A stretch of DNA of 64,000 nucleotides, taken from positions 2,666,001 to 2,730,000 of the forward strand of contig NZ_AP026866.1 in assembly GCF_042849255.1 (NCBI RefSeq), read 5' to 3'. Each line of letters starts with the position of its first letter. Position 1 is the first letter of the stretch. This DNA is from Oceaniferula spumae. GTDB taxonomy: Bacteria; Verrucomicrobiota; Verrucomicrobiia; Verrucomicrobiales; Akkermansiaceae. The notes below the pieces were generated by a model. The model saw only the letters and a program-made list of their open reading frames with translations. It had not been told where the DNA came from and searched no databases. Below are positions 15,284-24,735 of the stretch, in pieces. The position numbers were made by a program, and so were the translations under genes.

Positions 15284-15964
15284 TTACTTGCGGCGGCGCA
15301 GAATTAAGGCGAGGCCTCCGAGGCCTAGAAGAGCGACTGAGGAGGGCTCGGGTACTGGCGTGATCGATAGAGTAGCTGCGGGGATCGCCGTGCCGGTCGG
15401 CGTGCCAGTCGTATCACCGATGTCCCACTGGTGTGTACCGCCATTAGGGTCGGTGAAACGGAAGGCAGCATATTGATTGGCGAAGGTATCGCTACTGATC
15501 GACGTTACATCAAGAGTTTGATTATTCCCCGCAGATGCAGCACCACTGAAGAGGGTCTGCACGATTGGAGCGGCTCCCATAGCAATCGCAGTGGCGCTTG
15601 CTCCATTCATACCGTTTGTGCCCAACGTATCATCGGCAAAAGTACCGATATATTCGATCTGGATTTGATCAAGGGGTGGAGTGTTATCCTGAGCACCAAG
15701 TGAATAGGTAAGGGTGATGTTCGTGGCCGTATTCAGATCAACTGTAGTAAAACTACTGATATCAAAGATAATTAATCCGACAAAATCAAAAGTATTACCG
15801 TCATTTCTGCCAGCACGGCCGACATCATTATTCACCCGCTCGTCTGTGCCTGCGGAAACTTGGAAATAGGTCCCGTCAGCTGAGGGGTTGAGGATAGTGG
15901 TGGCAGCGCTGAGTGACGACAAAGTGGCGATAGTGCATGCCGATGCTAAGAGTCTTGTTTTCAC
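15284..15964 (-). CDS. PEP-CTERM sorting domain protein, GTG start
   Basis: 226 residues if started at the GTG at 15964, which begins a clean signal peptide (VKTRLLASACTIATLSSLSA). The frame is open to an ATG at 16030, but the added residues are polar and Pro-rich, unlike a signal. The body (STILNPSADGTYFQVSAGTD-like start, then FVGLIIFDISSFTTVDLNTA) is a DNRLRE-type beta-sandwich: a 'phenotype' of an all-beta domain where FDISS recurs, common in secreted proteins. The tail VPEPSSVALLGLGGLALILR ends RRK. It is the first gene of the four-gene array in transcription direction and likely has its own promoter between 15965 and 16210. Confidence 0.84.
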   Translation of the reverse strand: MKTRLLASACTIATLSSLSAATTILNPSADGTYFQVSAGTDERVNNDVGRAGRNDGNTFDFVGLIIFDISSFTTVDLNTATNITLTYSLGAQDNTPPLDQIQIEYIGTFADDTLGTNGMNGASATAIAMGAAPIVQTLFSGAASAGNNQTLDVTSISSDTFANQYAAFRFTDPNGGTHQWDIGDTTGTPTGTAIPAATLSITPVPEPSSVALLGLGGLALILRRRK

Positions 15965-16210
15965 GATGTTTTGTGGGTTTGGTGTGTTGTATTGCGGAGT
16001 TCTCAATCGAGAGCCGATCAAGATCGACATGAATGCAGTAGCCGGATTCTTTCTCTAGCGCCTGACAGTCATGATTCCGATGAATACTATCACTAGGGCT
16101 CTCCGCACTCAATAGGCCAGCTCCACGTACAGATACGCAAAATCCACATGCGATATCGTCCAACAAACTGCCGCCTGTCATTATCGGCAGGTAATATCCT
16201 GAGACCTTGA

Positions 16211-17626
16211 CTAGTCTTTTTCCTGAGGATTGCGCAGGCCATGTGGCCGTTGATCAGTACCGGTGACGTTTAGGCCGCCAATTTCTTGGCGCATCTGGAT
16301 CGCGGCTTTCCGCAGCTCCTCGGCGACTTCCGGGTGCTGGGCGATGACGTTCTTTTGCTCCGCCACATCCGCCTGCAGATCGATCAACATCGGCTGCTCC
16401 AGCGAGGTGAGGATTTTCTTGGGATTTCCTTTTCCCCCTTTCTTCGCCCAATACGGCTGGTCGGCAGCAGTGCGTGGGAAGTGCAGTTTCCACTTCTCAT
16501 TACGAACCGCCTGCAGGTTCAGACCGTTGTAATAGAAAAAGTTTTGGTGAGGGCTCTGTTTCTTTTCGCCCGTTAGAATGTCGATGATGTTCTTGCCGTC
16601 GAGCTTGACGTCCTTCGGTAAATCCACACCCGCCACGTGACTGAAAAGAGGTAACAGGTCCATGCTGGTGATCATGGCATCGGACACCTGTCCTTCCGGA
16701 ATTTTACCAGGCCAGCTGAAGATCGCCGGCACACGATGGCCGCCCTCCATGGTGACGTATTTCCCTCCTCGGAAGGGTGCGGCCGAGCCGATTTTCGCCG
16801 GGCCGTTGTCGGAAAGAAAAACGATCAGTGTATTCTCCGCGATCCCAGCCTCCTGAACCGCCGCCATCACTTGGCCGACGCTATGGTCCAGCTCCAGAAC
16901 GAAGTCACCATACTTACCTCCCTTTTTTCCAGAAGCCCCTTTGAACGGAGCGCTCGGCTCGATGGGGGTGTGGGTGATGTGATGGGCAAGGTAGATGAAG
17001 AATGGCTGCTGGTGCTTTTTCTTGATGAAAGCGGTCACCTCATCGGTGTAGAGCTTGGTGACTTTTTCAAAGGCAATGTCCTTGATCTCTGCTTCACGAT
17101 TTCGATAGATCGTGCGTTCGTCGACGCGATTTTTGGTGGTGACAAAATTCCCGTGCAGGCCGAAATACTCATCGAATCCGGCGTCCAGCGGGTGCGAGCC
17201 ATCCACGTAAAATCCAAGGTGCCACTTGCCCACCATCTTGGTGTGGTAGCCAGCCGACTTAAGCTGCTCAGCCATGGTCACCTCCTCTGGGGCGAGGCCG
17301 TATTTGGCATACTTCTCCGTAGGATGTCTGGAAATTGGATGCCCGGCACGCATGGGATAGCGCCCGGTCATCAGAGCCGCCCGCGATGGCCCGCAGACAT
17401 TGGCACCCACTAGGCAATCCGTGGAACGCAGGCCTCCTGCCGCCAGCTTGTCGAGCTGTGGTGTCTTCACCGCCGCGCCGTAGCAACCTAGATCTCCAAT
17501 GCCAAGGTCATCAGCAAAGATGAGGATGATGTTAGGCTTTTGTGCCTGGGTTTTTACATCAGCGGCGTGCAGGCCGGAAGTGCTGGCAAGGGCCAGTAGT
17601 AAGAGTAAGCTGACTGTGATTCTCAT
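16211..17626 (-). CDS. Exported sulfatase (arylsulfatase-like)
   Basis: 471 residues with a signal peptide (MRITVSLLLLLALASTSGLH). The sulfatase signature is complete: metal-binding FADDLGIGDLGCYG at 37-50 and CGPSR at 78-82, whose Cys78 must be converted to formylglycine by an FGE or anSME enzyme encoded elsewhere. WHLGF and the later LSDNGPAKIGSAAPFRGGK segment supply further Ca2+ and sulfate ligands. It hydrolyses sulfate esters, probably of algal or animal glycans. It is the last gene of the five-gene reverse operon starting at 22736, 43 bases after the LamG-like gene. It is paralogous to the sulfatase at 25733 (both share GLNLQAVR and a KWKLH-PRT-QPYW block). The ATG at 17626 is preferred over 17686 because the signal peptide begins there. 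Confidence 0.93.
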   Translation of the reverse strand: MRITVSLLLLLALASTSGLHAADVKTQAQKPNIILIFADDLGIGDLGCYGAAVKTPQLDKLAAGGLRSTDCLVGANVCGPSRAALMTGRYPMRAGHPISRHPTEKYAKYGLAPEEVTMAEQLKSAGYHTKMVGKWHLGFYVDGSHPLDAGFDEYFGLHGNFVTTKNRVDERTIYRNREAEIKDIAFEKVTKLYTDEVTAFIKKKHQQPFFIYLAHHITHTPIEPSAPFKGASGKKGGKYGDFVLELDHSVGQVMAAVQEAGIAENTLIVFLSDNGPAKIGSAAPFRGGKYVTMEGGHRVPAIFSWPGKIPEGQVSDAMITSMDLLPLFSHVAGVDLPKDVKLDGKNIIDILTGEKKQSPHQNFFYYNGLNLQAVRNEKWKLHFPRTAADQPYWAKKGGKGNPKKILTSLEQPMLIDLQADVAEQKNVIAQHPEVAEELRKAAIQMRQEIGGLNVTGTDQRPHGLRNPQEKD

Positions 17627-17669
17627 TGATATTATTAGAAAATGATAGCAGGAATGCGTGCAGTGGATC

Positions 17670-18545
17670 CTATTCGTTTGATGCAATCTTGTAACGCTTT
17701 ATCAAGAATTTGCTCAGCTCGGATAGCTCTTGATTACTGAGTGGTCGATCAAAAATAAGAAAGCGGGTGATCTCGCCAACAAATGATTCGTGGCCCGGGT
17801 GATTGGTGGCGTCCCGTTCCTGGCCGATAGCCATTTTCGAGGAGTTCGCCTTGGGGTTGACCGGGACTTTTTTGGTGTCGATGGCGGTCGCTGAGTTGAT
17901 AAAGAGATCCAGATTTACCTTACCCTGCCCCGCTCCCATGCGCCCGATCACGAGGTAGTAACGATCGAGCACGAGTGGTTTCGGGGCGAAGACCTTGGGG
18001 TTTTTCTCATTCCAAAATGGCTGTCTGCCTTTTTTCCCCACTGGCCAGCAGCGAGAGCCCATCCATACGTGATTGGCGTCATCAATACATCCCCAAAATC
18101 CTTCGTAGTTGCTGCCGTTTTTCAGATTCCCGAAAAAGGAATTCACGTCCTTCTTGCCCTTCTTCTGCTGGACAATCGACATCACGGAAACCCAGGTGTA
18201 GCCGCTGCCTGTTAGAAGGTTATCGAAAGCGTCTTCGTCCATGTTGATCAGCTCCTGACGATCGAAGGCGAGAGTGTTGTGGTCGCCTATCTTTTTGACC
18301 TTCTGGACGAGAGTGGGTCGGCCCGAGCCAGGAACCTTGCGGCCTTCGTCACGTTTGACAAAAACATCGGCGGCATTGCCTTTCACTTGGTTATGCCAGG
18401 CCTTGACCCGATTCCCCTCCTCCAGCTCCACGCCATGATCAGCATCGAGATCGAGCATCAGGCCTTTGCTAACAGGAAGATTATTCTCGGCGTTGATCGC
18501 ACCTGTGGCTGTCAGTAGTGGGATGAGGAGATGGTAAAGTTTCAT
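17670..18545 (-). CDS. Secreted LamG/concanavalin-like domain protein
   Basis: 291 residues with a signal peptide (MKLYHLLIPLLTATGAINA). The body starts LMLDLDADHGVELEEGNRVK and ends with GEITRFLIFDRPLSNQELSE, the typical last strand and 'L-S--E-----L---Y' closing of LamG/concanavalin-A-like jelly rolls in planctomycetal and verrucomicrobial proteins. Such domains bind glycans. No enzyme motif is present, so it may serve as a binding partner for the neighbouring hydrolases. It lies 6 bases after the alpha/beta hydrolase gene and upstream of the sulfatase in one operon. Confidence 0.8.
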   Translation of the reverse strand: MKLYHLLIPLLTATGAINAENNLPVSKGLMLDLDADHGVELEEGNRVKAWHNQVKGNAADVFVKRDEGRKVPGSGRPTLVQKVKKIGDHNTLAFDRQELINMDEDAFDNLLTGSGYTWVSVMSIVQQKKGKKDVNSFFGNLKNGSNYEGFWGCIDDANHVWMGSRCWPVGKKGRQPFWNEKNPKVFAPKPLVLDRYYLVIGRMGAGQGKVNLDLFINSATAIDTKKVPVNPKANSSKMAIGQERDATNHPGHESFVGEITRFLIFDRPLSNQELSELSKFLIKRYKIASNE

Positions 18546-18551
18546 AATGGA

Positions 18552-19322
18552 TTAGGGTAGTCTCTGATCAAATAGCCAATCGCGCACCTTGTCCGTGCCG
18601 ATCGATTGCGGTGCGCAACCGTGGCCACCACCGGGCACGATGTTGAGCTTCACTCGATCGTCGAGTTTCTGCAACTGCTTTGCCAAGGCTGGCAGGCGGA
18701 CGTTTTTGTTCAGGTCGGTATCGTTGCCACCCACCCAGCACCAGACGGGGGCCTTGATTTTGCCCACCACTTGCTTGGGCGATACCGGACCGGCCATGGT
18801 GACGGCACCTGCAAACCAATCCGGCTGACGTGCCAGGGTGAGGAAGGTTCCCTGGCCGCCGTTGGAGAATCCAACGAGGTAGATGCGTTTCATATCGACC
18901 GGCAGATTGCTTGTTAGATGCTTCACCAGCTCATCAATTTTCTCGGGGATCTTTTCCCAGCCACCCTTCGGCGGGTAGTACGGCTGCACTACAAAGCAAG
19001 GGTGCTCTTTGTAAATCTGATCCTTGGTCCAGATGGTGGCGATGCTCTGCACCTTGAACTTCTCGCCTGGCTTGGCGTTGTTTCTCCGGCCGTGCAGCAC
19101 GATGACGAGCGGGTGTTTCTTGCCGCTTTTCAATTTGCGATCCGCGTAAAACCAGAACGGCAGTCCGTCCTTGGTCAGCGGCTCTTCCTGATGCATCCAC
19201 TTGCCTTTGATCAGGTCGGTGTAAGGTTTTTCGGCTTTCGACGGAGATTCTGGCAGCGGCTTGGCGTGGCTGATGCCCGCGATGGGGATGAGTAAGAGGA
19301 GGCTGAAGATTGCTTTGATCAT
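18552..19322 (-). CDS. Exported alpha/beta hydrolase (esterase/feruloyl-esterase-like)
   Basis: 256 residues with a signal peptide (MIKAIFSLLLLIPIAGISHA). It has an oxyanion-hole strand VIVLHGRRNN, a nucleophile elbow GFSNGG with Ser153, a likely acid in GGNDTDL (about Asp201-203) and a catalytic His in GGGHGC (His234). The closest groups by motif are the poly(3-hydroxybutyrate) depolymerase/feruloyl esterase-like and phospholipase/carboxylesterase-like hydrolases. In this operon it could remove acyl groups from a glycan before the sulfatase acts. It is the third gene of the operon, 40 bases after the DUF1552 gene. Confidence 0.85.
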   Translation of the reverse strand: MIKAIFSLLLLIPIAGISHAKPLPESPSKAEKPYTDLIKGKWMHQEEPLTKDGLPFWFYADRKLKSGKKHPLVIVLHGRRNNAKPGEKFKVQSIATIWTKDQIYKEHPCFVVQPYYPPKGGWEKIPEKIDELVKHLTSNLPVDMKRIYLVGFSNGGQGTFLTLARQPDWFAGAVTMAGPVSPKQVVGKIKAPVWCWVGGNDTDLNKNVRLPALAKQLQKLDDRVKLNIVPGGGHGCAPQSIGTDKVRDWLFDQRLP

Positions 19323-19362
19323 ATTTTGTTAGGGAGCTTGAAAAATGGGGAACACCGTTTTG

Positions 19363-20781
19363 TTAGATGCCTTTGATGGTGCCGGAGCCTTGGCCAATTT
19401 TCGCATCCACGTTCATCATATCGAGTATGGAGCGGTGCAGGTCACCGATCTGTTGATTGTTCGTGGCGATGTGACGACCGGTTTTCAATCGGCCCCCCGC
19501 GTTACCGGAGAGGATGACGGGGATGTTTTTGCCATTGTGCGCTTGGCCGGTGCTGATGTTCGAGCCGAACAGCACCAGAGAGTTCTCCAGCACGTTGGAC
19601 GAGCCCTCTTTCATGTTCCGCAAGCGATCTAACAAGTAGGCATACTGCTCCATGTAGAAAGTGTTGATCACGGTGAACTGCTCCAGCTTCTGGTCCTTGA
19701 ATCCGTGGTGCGAGGCCTGGTGGTGGGCGCTGTTGACGCCATCGAGGAAGGACATGTTGCCGCCGCCTTGGAAGCCGTTGCCGAAGGACAGGGTGGCGGA
19801 GCGGGTGGAGTTACTCCAGAATGAGAGCGCGAGGATGTCCATCATCAGTCGGCCATATTCGCGCTGCGGAATCTTCGGCTGCTTCTGGAAGCGACCGTCC
19901 TTCTGATCGGCCATGTGCTCGCGGATGTCGCCCTTCAGACCAAGGATGTCCTTGAGCACGTCTTCGGTGATGTTCAGCCCGGTGACGGCATCCTGTTGGG
20001 CGATGCGTTTTTCCACTTCGCGCACGGCGGTGAAGTATTCATCGAGCTTGGCCTTGTCCTCACGGCCGAGTTTTTTGCCGAGCGCCTTGGCATCCGCTAG
20101 GACGGCATCGATGACGCTGCTATCGGGCATGTTAGACGGCTCGGTATCGGGTCGGCGTTTGCCCTTGGCGGAGGCGTTTTTGAACAAACGGTCGAAGGCT
20201 CGCTGTGGATTCACCTCGTAGGGGATGGGTGTGTTCGCATCTTTCCAGCAGATGTGGCTGGTGTATACCGGAGTCGCAGCCATGGCATTCGCCGCAGCGG
20301 CTTGTCCACCCATACCAAGCTCGAGCGTGGGGAAGACGGTGCTGGTTTTCAATGCCTCACCGATGATTTGGTCCAGGCTGGCGTTGTGCACATTCACCTC
20401 GCTAGGCTTCATCGTGCGATGCGGGTTCATTCCTGTTAGAAAACTGGCGGTGCCCAGACTGTGGCCATTGCCGGGGTTCTTGATGCCGGTGATGACGTTG
20501 ATGTGCTCCTTGAGAGCGTCGAGAGGTTTGAGAATGCGTGGTAGCTCACCGAGCTTGCCGCCTTTGCCGCTTTCTAACCATGCTCTTGGGTTGACGCCGT
20601 TGGGCATGAAGAAGGTGGCAAATCGGATCGGCTCGCCATTGGCACCCAGTGATCCGGTCTTGCTGCCCTGCGCCAGTGCCTTGCCCACGGGCGACATTGA
20701 CTCGAGGAATGGCAGCGCCATGGTAACACCGACTCCGCGCAGGAAGCCGCGACGTGATGCATTGAAAGTTTTGCTGTTCAT
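19363..20781 (-). CDS. DUF1552 domain protein, Tat-exported
   Basis: 472 residues. The N-terminus has a twin-arginine signal (SRRGFLRGVGVTMALPFLES). The rest matches the DUF1552 family: FATFFMPNGVNPRAW, LTGMNPHRT-like middle and the Asn/His-rich NSAHHQASHHGFKD and FGSNISTGQAHNGKNIPVIL segments, which place conserved histidines as in a sulfatase/alkaline-phosphatase-like superfamily member. DUF1552 genes almost always follow a DUF1592-type gene in Planctomycetota, Verrucomicrobiota and Myxococcota, as here (20-base gap). The reaction is not established. Tat export suggests a folded, metal-bearing periplasmic protein. Confidence 0.88.
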   Translation of the reverse strand: MNSKTFNASRRGFLRGVGVTMALPFLESMSPVGKALAQGSKTGSLGANGEPIRFATFFMPNGVNPRAWLESGKGGKLGELPRILKPLDALKEHINVITGIKNPGNGHSLGTASFLTGMNPHRTMKPSEVNVHNASLDQIIGEALKTSTVFPTLELGMGGQAAAANAMAATPVYTSHICWKDANTPIPYEVNPQRAFDRLFKNASAKGKRRPDTEPSNMPDSSVIDAVLADAKALGKKLGREDKAKLDEYFTAVREVEKRIAQQDAVTGLNITEDVLKDILGLKGDIREHMADQKDGRFQKQPKIPQREYGRLMMDILALSFWSNSTRSATLSFGNGFQGGGNMSFLDGVNSAHHQASHHGFKDQKLEQFTVINTFYMEQYAYLLDRLRNMKEGSSNVLENSLVLFGSNISTGQAHNGKNIPVILSGNAGGRLKTGRHIATNNQQIGDLHRSILDMMNVDAKIGQGSGTIKGI

Positions 20782-20801
20782 GGTGGTTGGTGGTGCAGGG
20801 G

Positions 20802-22736
20802 TTATTTCTTTGGATTCTGGCGATTCAGGAAAGGGTGGCTGGTGACGACGGCCATGATCAGCGTGTGCATGCTGCCATTTTCCGCCATCACTTTATCGGT
20901 AATCTCACGAGTGACGGGTCGGTCATACGGAGTCAGCTCGCGGCCGAGCGCGTAGGAGAGAAACTTCTCCACTGCGTGGCGAGTGAACTCGTCCTTGCGC
21001 TTGAGCAGGAGCTTTTTCAGCTCCGCCGGACCGGAGAATTTCTCACCGGCGGGGGTCTCGCCGGCGGTGTCGATCTTGGCGCCGTTCTGCATGGTGCGCC
21101 AGCGGCCGATGGCATCGAAGTTCTCGAGTCCGAAGCCCAGGGGATCGATCAGCGCGTGGCAGGCGCGGCAGTCTGGGCTGTCGCGGTGCTCATCGAGGGT
21201 CTGGCGGAATGTCTGGGTCTTGAGCTTGGAATCGTTGGCCGGGAGCTGCTCGACATCCATCGGTGGCGACGGTGGTTTATCGCCTAACAAACTTTCTAAC
21301 ACATACGAACCCCGCAGCGACGGACTGGTGCGCAGCGGCATGGATGAGGCGACTAACACACTGCCCATGCCGAGTACTCCGCCACGGTTTGGGTTATTCA
21401 ATTTCACCTTACGGAAATGACTCCCCGTAACGCCCTTGACGCCGTAGAGCTTGGCCAGGCGATCGTTGAGGAAGCTGTAGTCCGAGTCGAGCAGATCATA
21501 GAGGCTGCCATTTTCGCGCAGCAGATGCTCAAAGAAATTCGATGACTCGCGATACATGTCCACGCGCAGGGCGAAGTCAAACATCGGGAATTTTTTGGTG
21601 TCCGGATTGGCACTGCCGCGCAGCTGCTCCCAGCCGAGCCATTGGCCGCCGAGGTGCATGGCGAGGGTATTCGCCTTGTCGTCCTTGAGCATGCGCATGA
21701 CCTGCTCGCGTAAGACCTTGGGATCGGAGAGCTTCTTCTCGTTCGCCAGCTTGAACAGCTCCTGGTCAGGCATGGATGCCCAGAGGAAATAGGAAAGTCG
21801 ATTCGCTAATTCAAACTCGGTAAGCCCCACCGTTTTCCCACCACCGGCGATCGGTAACTCGGAGCGATACAAAAAGCTCGGTGAAACCAGCATCATGATC
21901 AGCGGATCGCGAATGGCGACGACGTGATTTTTGCCCTGCTTCCGTGCATTGCTGTAAACGGTGACCAGTCGCTCAATCTCATCTTTCTCGACAGGGCGGC
22001 GGTAGATCTGTGGCGCCCAGTGGGCGAAGACTTTGCGTGCACCGGCGGCATTGCTGCTGGAACCTAACAGGAATGCCTGTCGACGACTCAGATTTCCGAG
22101 CATCATGTTAGATATTTTCACCGCAGCCTCGAAGTAGTTCTCCATCAGCAGGGCGGGTAGAAAAAGGGCATCGGCATCGTTATCGAAGCCGCCCTCGCCG
22201 GCGCTGTCTTCTGGGAAATTATCGGCTGGCCGAATTTTCAAACCGAAGAGATCGCGGATGGTGTAGTTATACTCGTTCCGGTTCAGTCGGTGCAAGGTGG
22301 TGCGGCCTGGGTCGGTGCCCATGATTCCCTGGTCCCAAAGGTAGCCGATCTGCATCGCCCAACCAATCAGCAGAGCTCGCTCGCGGATGTCGGGTCGGGT
22401 CTTTTTCTTCGGAGGCGGCATGACATCCATGCGCGCGGTCTTGCCGACCATTTCCCACAGCTTCGGGTATTTCGACGCCTCCTTAGTGGTCAGCAATGCC
22501 TCGAGATCGATGCTACCTTCGTCGTCGATCGGATTATGGCAATCGGTACAGTATTTCTCAACGATCGGAGCAATGTGCTTCTCGTAATCCAGGGCACCGG
22601 CGCGGGCCAGCTTGGTCACCTGCTGCATGGCATCCGATTCCAGCAGTTCCTTTTCCGATGCCCTAGCGACAACCGGACTTAAAATGATCAACGCTATCGC
22701 GGTCATCATAATACGATGATATGGAAATGGCTTCAT
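20802..22736 (-). CDS. DUF1592/DUF1588/DUF1585 cytochrome-c-like protein
   Basis: 644 residues, exported (hydrophobic segment MTAIALIILSPVVARAS). It begins with a cytochrome-c-type haem site CTDCH (Cys63-His67), as in the planctomycete PSC1-type domain, then shows DUF1587 (LHRLNRNEYNYTIRDLFGL), DUF1592 (YRRPVEKDEIERL... FLYRSELP), DUF1588 (RGGVLGMGSVLVASSMPLRT) and DUF1585 (CRACHALIDPLGFGLENFDA... YALGRELTPYDRPV). The second CRACH is part of DUF1585. This fixed domain order is typical of a family of unknown function thought to work with the DUF1552 protein encoded next. It is the first gene of the operon. The ATG at 22736 is chosen for the signal segment; the frame is open to 22814. Confidence 0.9.
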   Translation of the reverse strand: MKPFPYHRIMMTAIALIILSPVVARASEKELLESDAMQQVTKLARAGALDYEKHIAPIVEKYCTDCHNPIDDEGSIDLEALLTTKEASKYPKLWEMVGKTARMDVMPPPKKKTRPDIRERALLIGWAMQIGYLWDQGIMGTDPGRTTLHRLNRNEYNYTIRDLFGLKIRPADNFPEDSAGEGGFDNDADALFLPALLMENYFEAAVKISNMMLGNLSRRQAFLLGSSSNAAGARKVFAHWAPQIYRRPVEKDEIERLVTVYSNARKQGKNHVVAIRDPLIMMLVSPSFLYRSELPIAGGGKTVGLTEFELANRLSYFLWASMPDQELFKLANEKKLSDPKVLREQVMRMLKDDKANTLAMHLGGQWLGWEQLRGSANPDTKKFPMFDFALRVDMYRESSNFFEHLLRENGSLYDLLDSDYSFLNDRLAKLYGVKGVTGSHFRKVKLNNPNRGGVLGMGSVLVASSMPLRTSPSLRGSYVLESLLGDKPPSPPMDVEQLPANDSKLKTQTFRQTLDEHRDSPDCRACHALIDPLGFGLENFDAIGRWRTMQNGAKIDTAGETPAGEKFSGPAELKKLLLKRKDEFTRHAVEKFLSYALGRELTPYDRPVTREITDKVMAENGSMHTLIMAVVTSHPFLNRQNPKK

Positions 22737-23063
22737 ACAGGAGAAAAAGGCGGATCTGATAATGGTCTTTATTGGCAACCGTTTTTGCCCGTTGCCATCT
22801 GGCTTGCAGAGCATCCGAGCTGCTAAGCAGCATAGACTAACGCTAATTTATACGAAACGTTACAAAATAATACCTACCCAAACAGCTAACCAAAACGCCC
22901 CCTTCTCGATTTGCTGTGTCTCACTGAACTAGCCAGGGTAAAAGTTTGACCTGTGTTGTCTAAAAATAAGCCCTCTCCATCGTTCACGCATGACTTGTCC
23001 GACTCCGTCATCGCCGCTTTGTGCGTGACGCCTCTGTCGTTCACGCAGACAATCACTTTCACC
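22737..23063. promoter_or_regulatory. Divergent intergenic region between the DUF1592 operon and the PQQ-propeller gene
   Basis: 327 bases without a convincing gene. It must hold promoters for both directions. The AT-rich part lies at about 22840-22880 (AACGCTAATTTATACGAAAC). A forward frame is open from a GTG at 22953 into the propeller gene, but those residues are not signal-like. Confidence 0.5.
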
Positions 23064-24599
23064 ATGCGATTTCTAACATCCATAAGCGGATTACTCCTAG
23101 CTCCCCTGCTGATAAGCACCGCCAGCTGTGACGATTGGACTCAAGCTGCTGGGCCAAGTGGTGATTTTATCGCAGATGGCAGTGCTCCGCTCAGCTTCAG
23201 TGTTTCACGTGATGAAAGCATTCTGTGGCGAGTGCCACTTCCGAACACTGGTCAGGGAAGTGTGATTGTTTCGGGTGGACGTGTCTTTGTAGCCTCGCAT
23301 GCGCCTACGGAGGAAGATGCGGAAATGGGATCGCTGGTCATCGGCCAATGCTTCGATGCCGAGACCGGTAAAGAAGTCTGGCGACGCGAATTGCCAGGCA
23401 CACGTGTCACCGATCTCTCCAGCCTGTTCAGCGATAACACCGCCGCCTCTCCGGTAAGCGATGGCGAGCGTATTTGCTTCACCAACGTTGGCGGCTCTAT
23501 GAAGTGTTTTGATTTCGAGGGCAACGAGCTGTGGTCAAAACAGTGGGTGCCATTCGGCAGGCATCACTCCCGCCAGCACGAACCATTTCTACACGATGGC
23601 AAGGTGATCGTGGTGCGCGTCAAACCCTCTGCTCTCGATCCAAAAGTCAGCACCAAAGCTGGAGCCAAGCCACTCGGCCGAGACCGCGCCTACTGGACCT
23701 GGCTGCATGCCTACGATTTGAAAACCGGTAAGCTCGCATGGGTCGCCGAGTCCGGAACCAGTATCCACGCCACCTCACTGCCCGGTCAGCTCGCAGGTGA
23801 AAAAGCCGCCATTCTCACAGGACGCGGCGGTGGTCACAAGCCACCGGAAGAACCCTACGGAATCTCTCTACTCAATGCCGCCGATGGAAAAACGATCTGG
23901 GATCTCGGAGTCAAAGGCTACGCATCCCACCAGAATGTCTGTTGGAATTCCGAAATTGCCGCGATGTTTGTCGGACAGAATCACCAGTCCGTTGATCTCA
24001 AAACCGGCAAGATACGCGACAAGGTTTCGCTCACCCAAGGAGTGCAAATCTGCCGACAGGTCGATGGAAAATATGTCACCGAATCTGATCAGAAATTAGC
24101 GGCTTCGAAAAAACCGATCACCTATCAGACCAATATTCTGGTTGGCGACTACCACTACTTCCGCACCTTCAGCGGTTTCCACATTGGGCGGGTGCATGTT
24201 TCCACAGGCAAAGTCGAATACCTGCAAGTGCCGGTGCAAGTAGTGCGTGCGAAGAATGGCGAGGATCAAACGCTGTGGAACAAAGCCATCCCCAACGACA
24301 TGCGCAACGCGAAAGGCTTTCTCGCCACCCAAGACAAACGGAATGCCGGTAACGGCTGGGGGCATTGCTCCGCGGCGAGCCCTACTGTCATCGGTGACTA
24401 CCTCTACATGCCGACCATGATTGGCATGGTCTACGTGATCAAATGGAATGCTCCGGTGCTCGATGACAAAGCCCTCGTCTCAATCAGTGATCTCGGACCG
24501 GCCGGCAAAACTTGGACTCTTTCCAGCCTCAGTTACAGCAACGGCCGGATCTACACCCGCACGATGAAAGAGCTGATCTGTATCGGGCGCGCCAAGTAG
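23064..24599 (+). CDS. Secreted PQQ-type beta-propeller protein
   Basis: 511 residues with a signal peptide (MRFLTSISGLLLAPLLISTA) that ends in STASC, which could be a weak lipobox. The body contains repeats of the PQQ-enzyme-like propeller: CFDAETGKEVWRRELPG, CFDFEGNELWSKQWV, AYDLKTGKLAWVAESG, LLNAADGKTIWDLGVKG and later VSTGKVEYLQVP. Each blade carries the A-x-D-x-x-T-G-K-x-x-W pattern. Proteins of this type in Verrucomicrobiota and Planctomycetota are secreted and mostly have no proven quinone cofactor; some act as scaffolds (BamB-like). The catalytic Asp and PQQ-binding residues of alcohol dehydrogenases are not evident. It is divergent from the DUF1592 operon. Confidence 0.83.
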   Translation: MRFLTSISGLLLAPLLISTASCDDWTQAAGPSGDFIADGSAPLSFSVSRDESILWRVPLPNTGQGSVIVSGGRVFVASHAPTEEDAEMGSLVIGQCFDAETGKEVWRRELPGTRVTDLSSLFSDNTAASPVSDGERICFTNVGGSMKCFDFEGNELWSKQWVPFGRHHSRQHEPFLHDGKVIVVRVKPSALDPKVSTKAGAKPLGRDRAYWTWLHAYDLKTGKLAWVAESGTSIHATSLPGQLAGEKAAILTGRGGGHKPPEEPYGISLLNAADGKTIWDLGVKGYASHQNVCWNSEIAAMFVGQNHQSVDLKTGKIRDKVSLTQGVQICRQVDGKYVTESDQKLAASKKPITYQTNILVGDYHYFRTFSGFHIGRVHVSTGKVEYLQVPVQVVRAKNGEDQTLWNKAIPNDMRNAKGFLATQDKRNAGNGWGHCSAASPTVIGDYLYMPTMIGMVYVIKWNAPVLDDKALVSISDLGPAGKTWTLSSLSYSNGRIYTRTMKELICIGRAK

Positions 24600-24662
24600 A
24601 TTTTGTTAGATTCGTAGGTCAGACTCGTCGTCCTTACACTCCGAAAATTCAGCCAAAAAAGA

Positions 24663-24690
24663 GCGGAAAACGAATCGACTCGTTTTCCGC
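24663..24690 (-). terminator. Intrinsic terminator of the PEP-CTERM gene at 24736
   Basis: Perfect 11-base stem GCGGAAAACGA / TCGTTTTCCGC with a 6-base loop. The A-run 24655-24660 on its left becomes a T-run on the reverse strand. It also lies just after the convergent propeller gene. Confidence 0.87.
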
Positions 24691-24735
24691 CCGAAGATTT
24701 TAAATCTCTCGTGATCGGGAGATGTATTGATCAGT

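Noticed and set aside
16736..17413. Forward-strand frame of 225 codons opposite the sulfatase gene
   Set aside because: Antisense shadow of the sulfatase; no signal or family match.
20225..20845. Forward-strand frame of 206 codons opposite the DUF1552 gene
   Set aside because: Shadow of a gene with high GC at third positions; no domain or start context.
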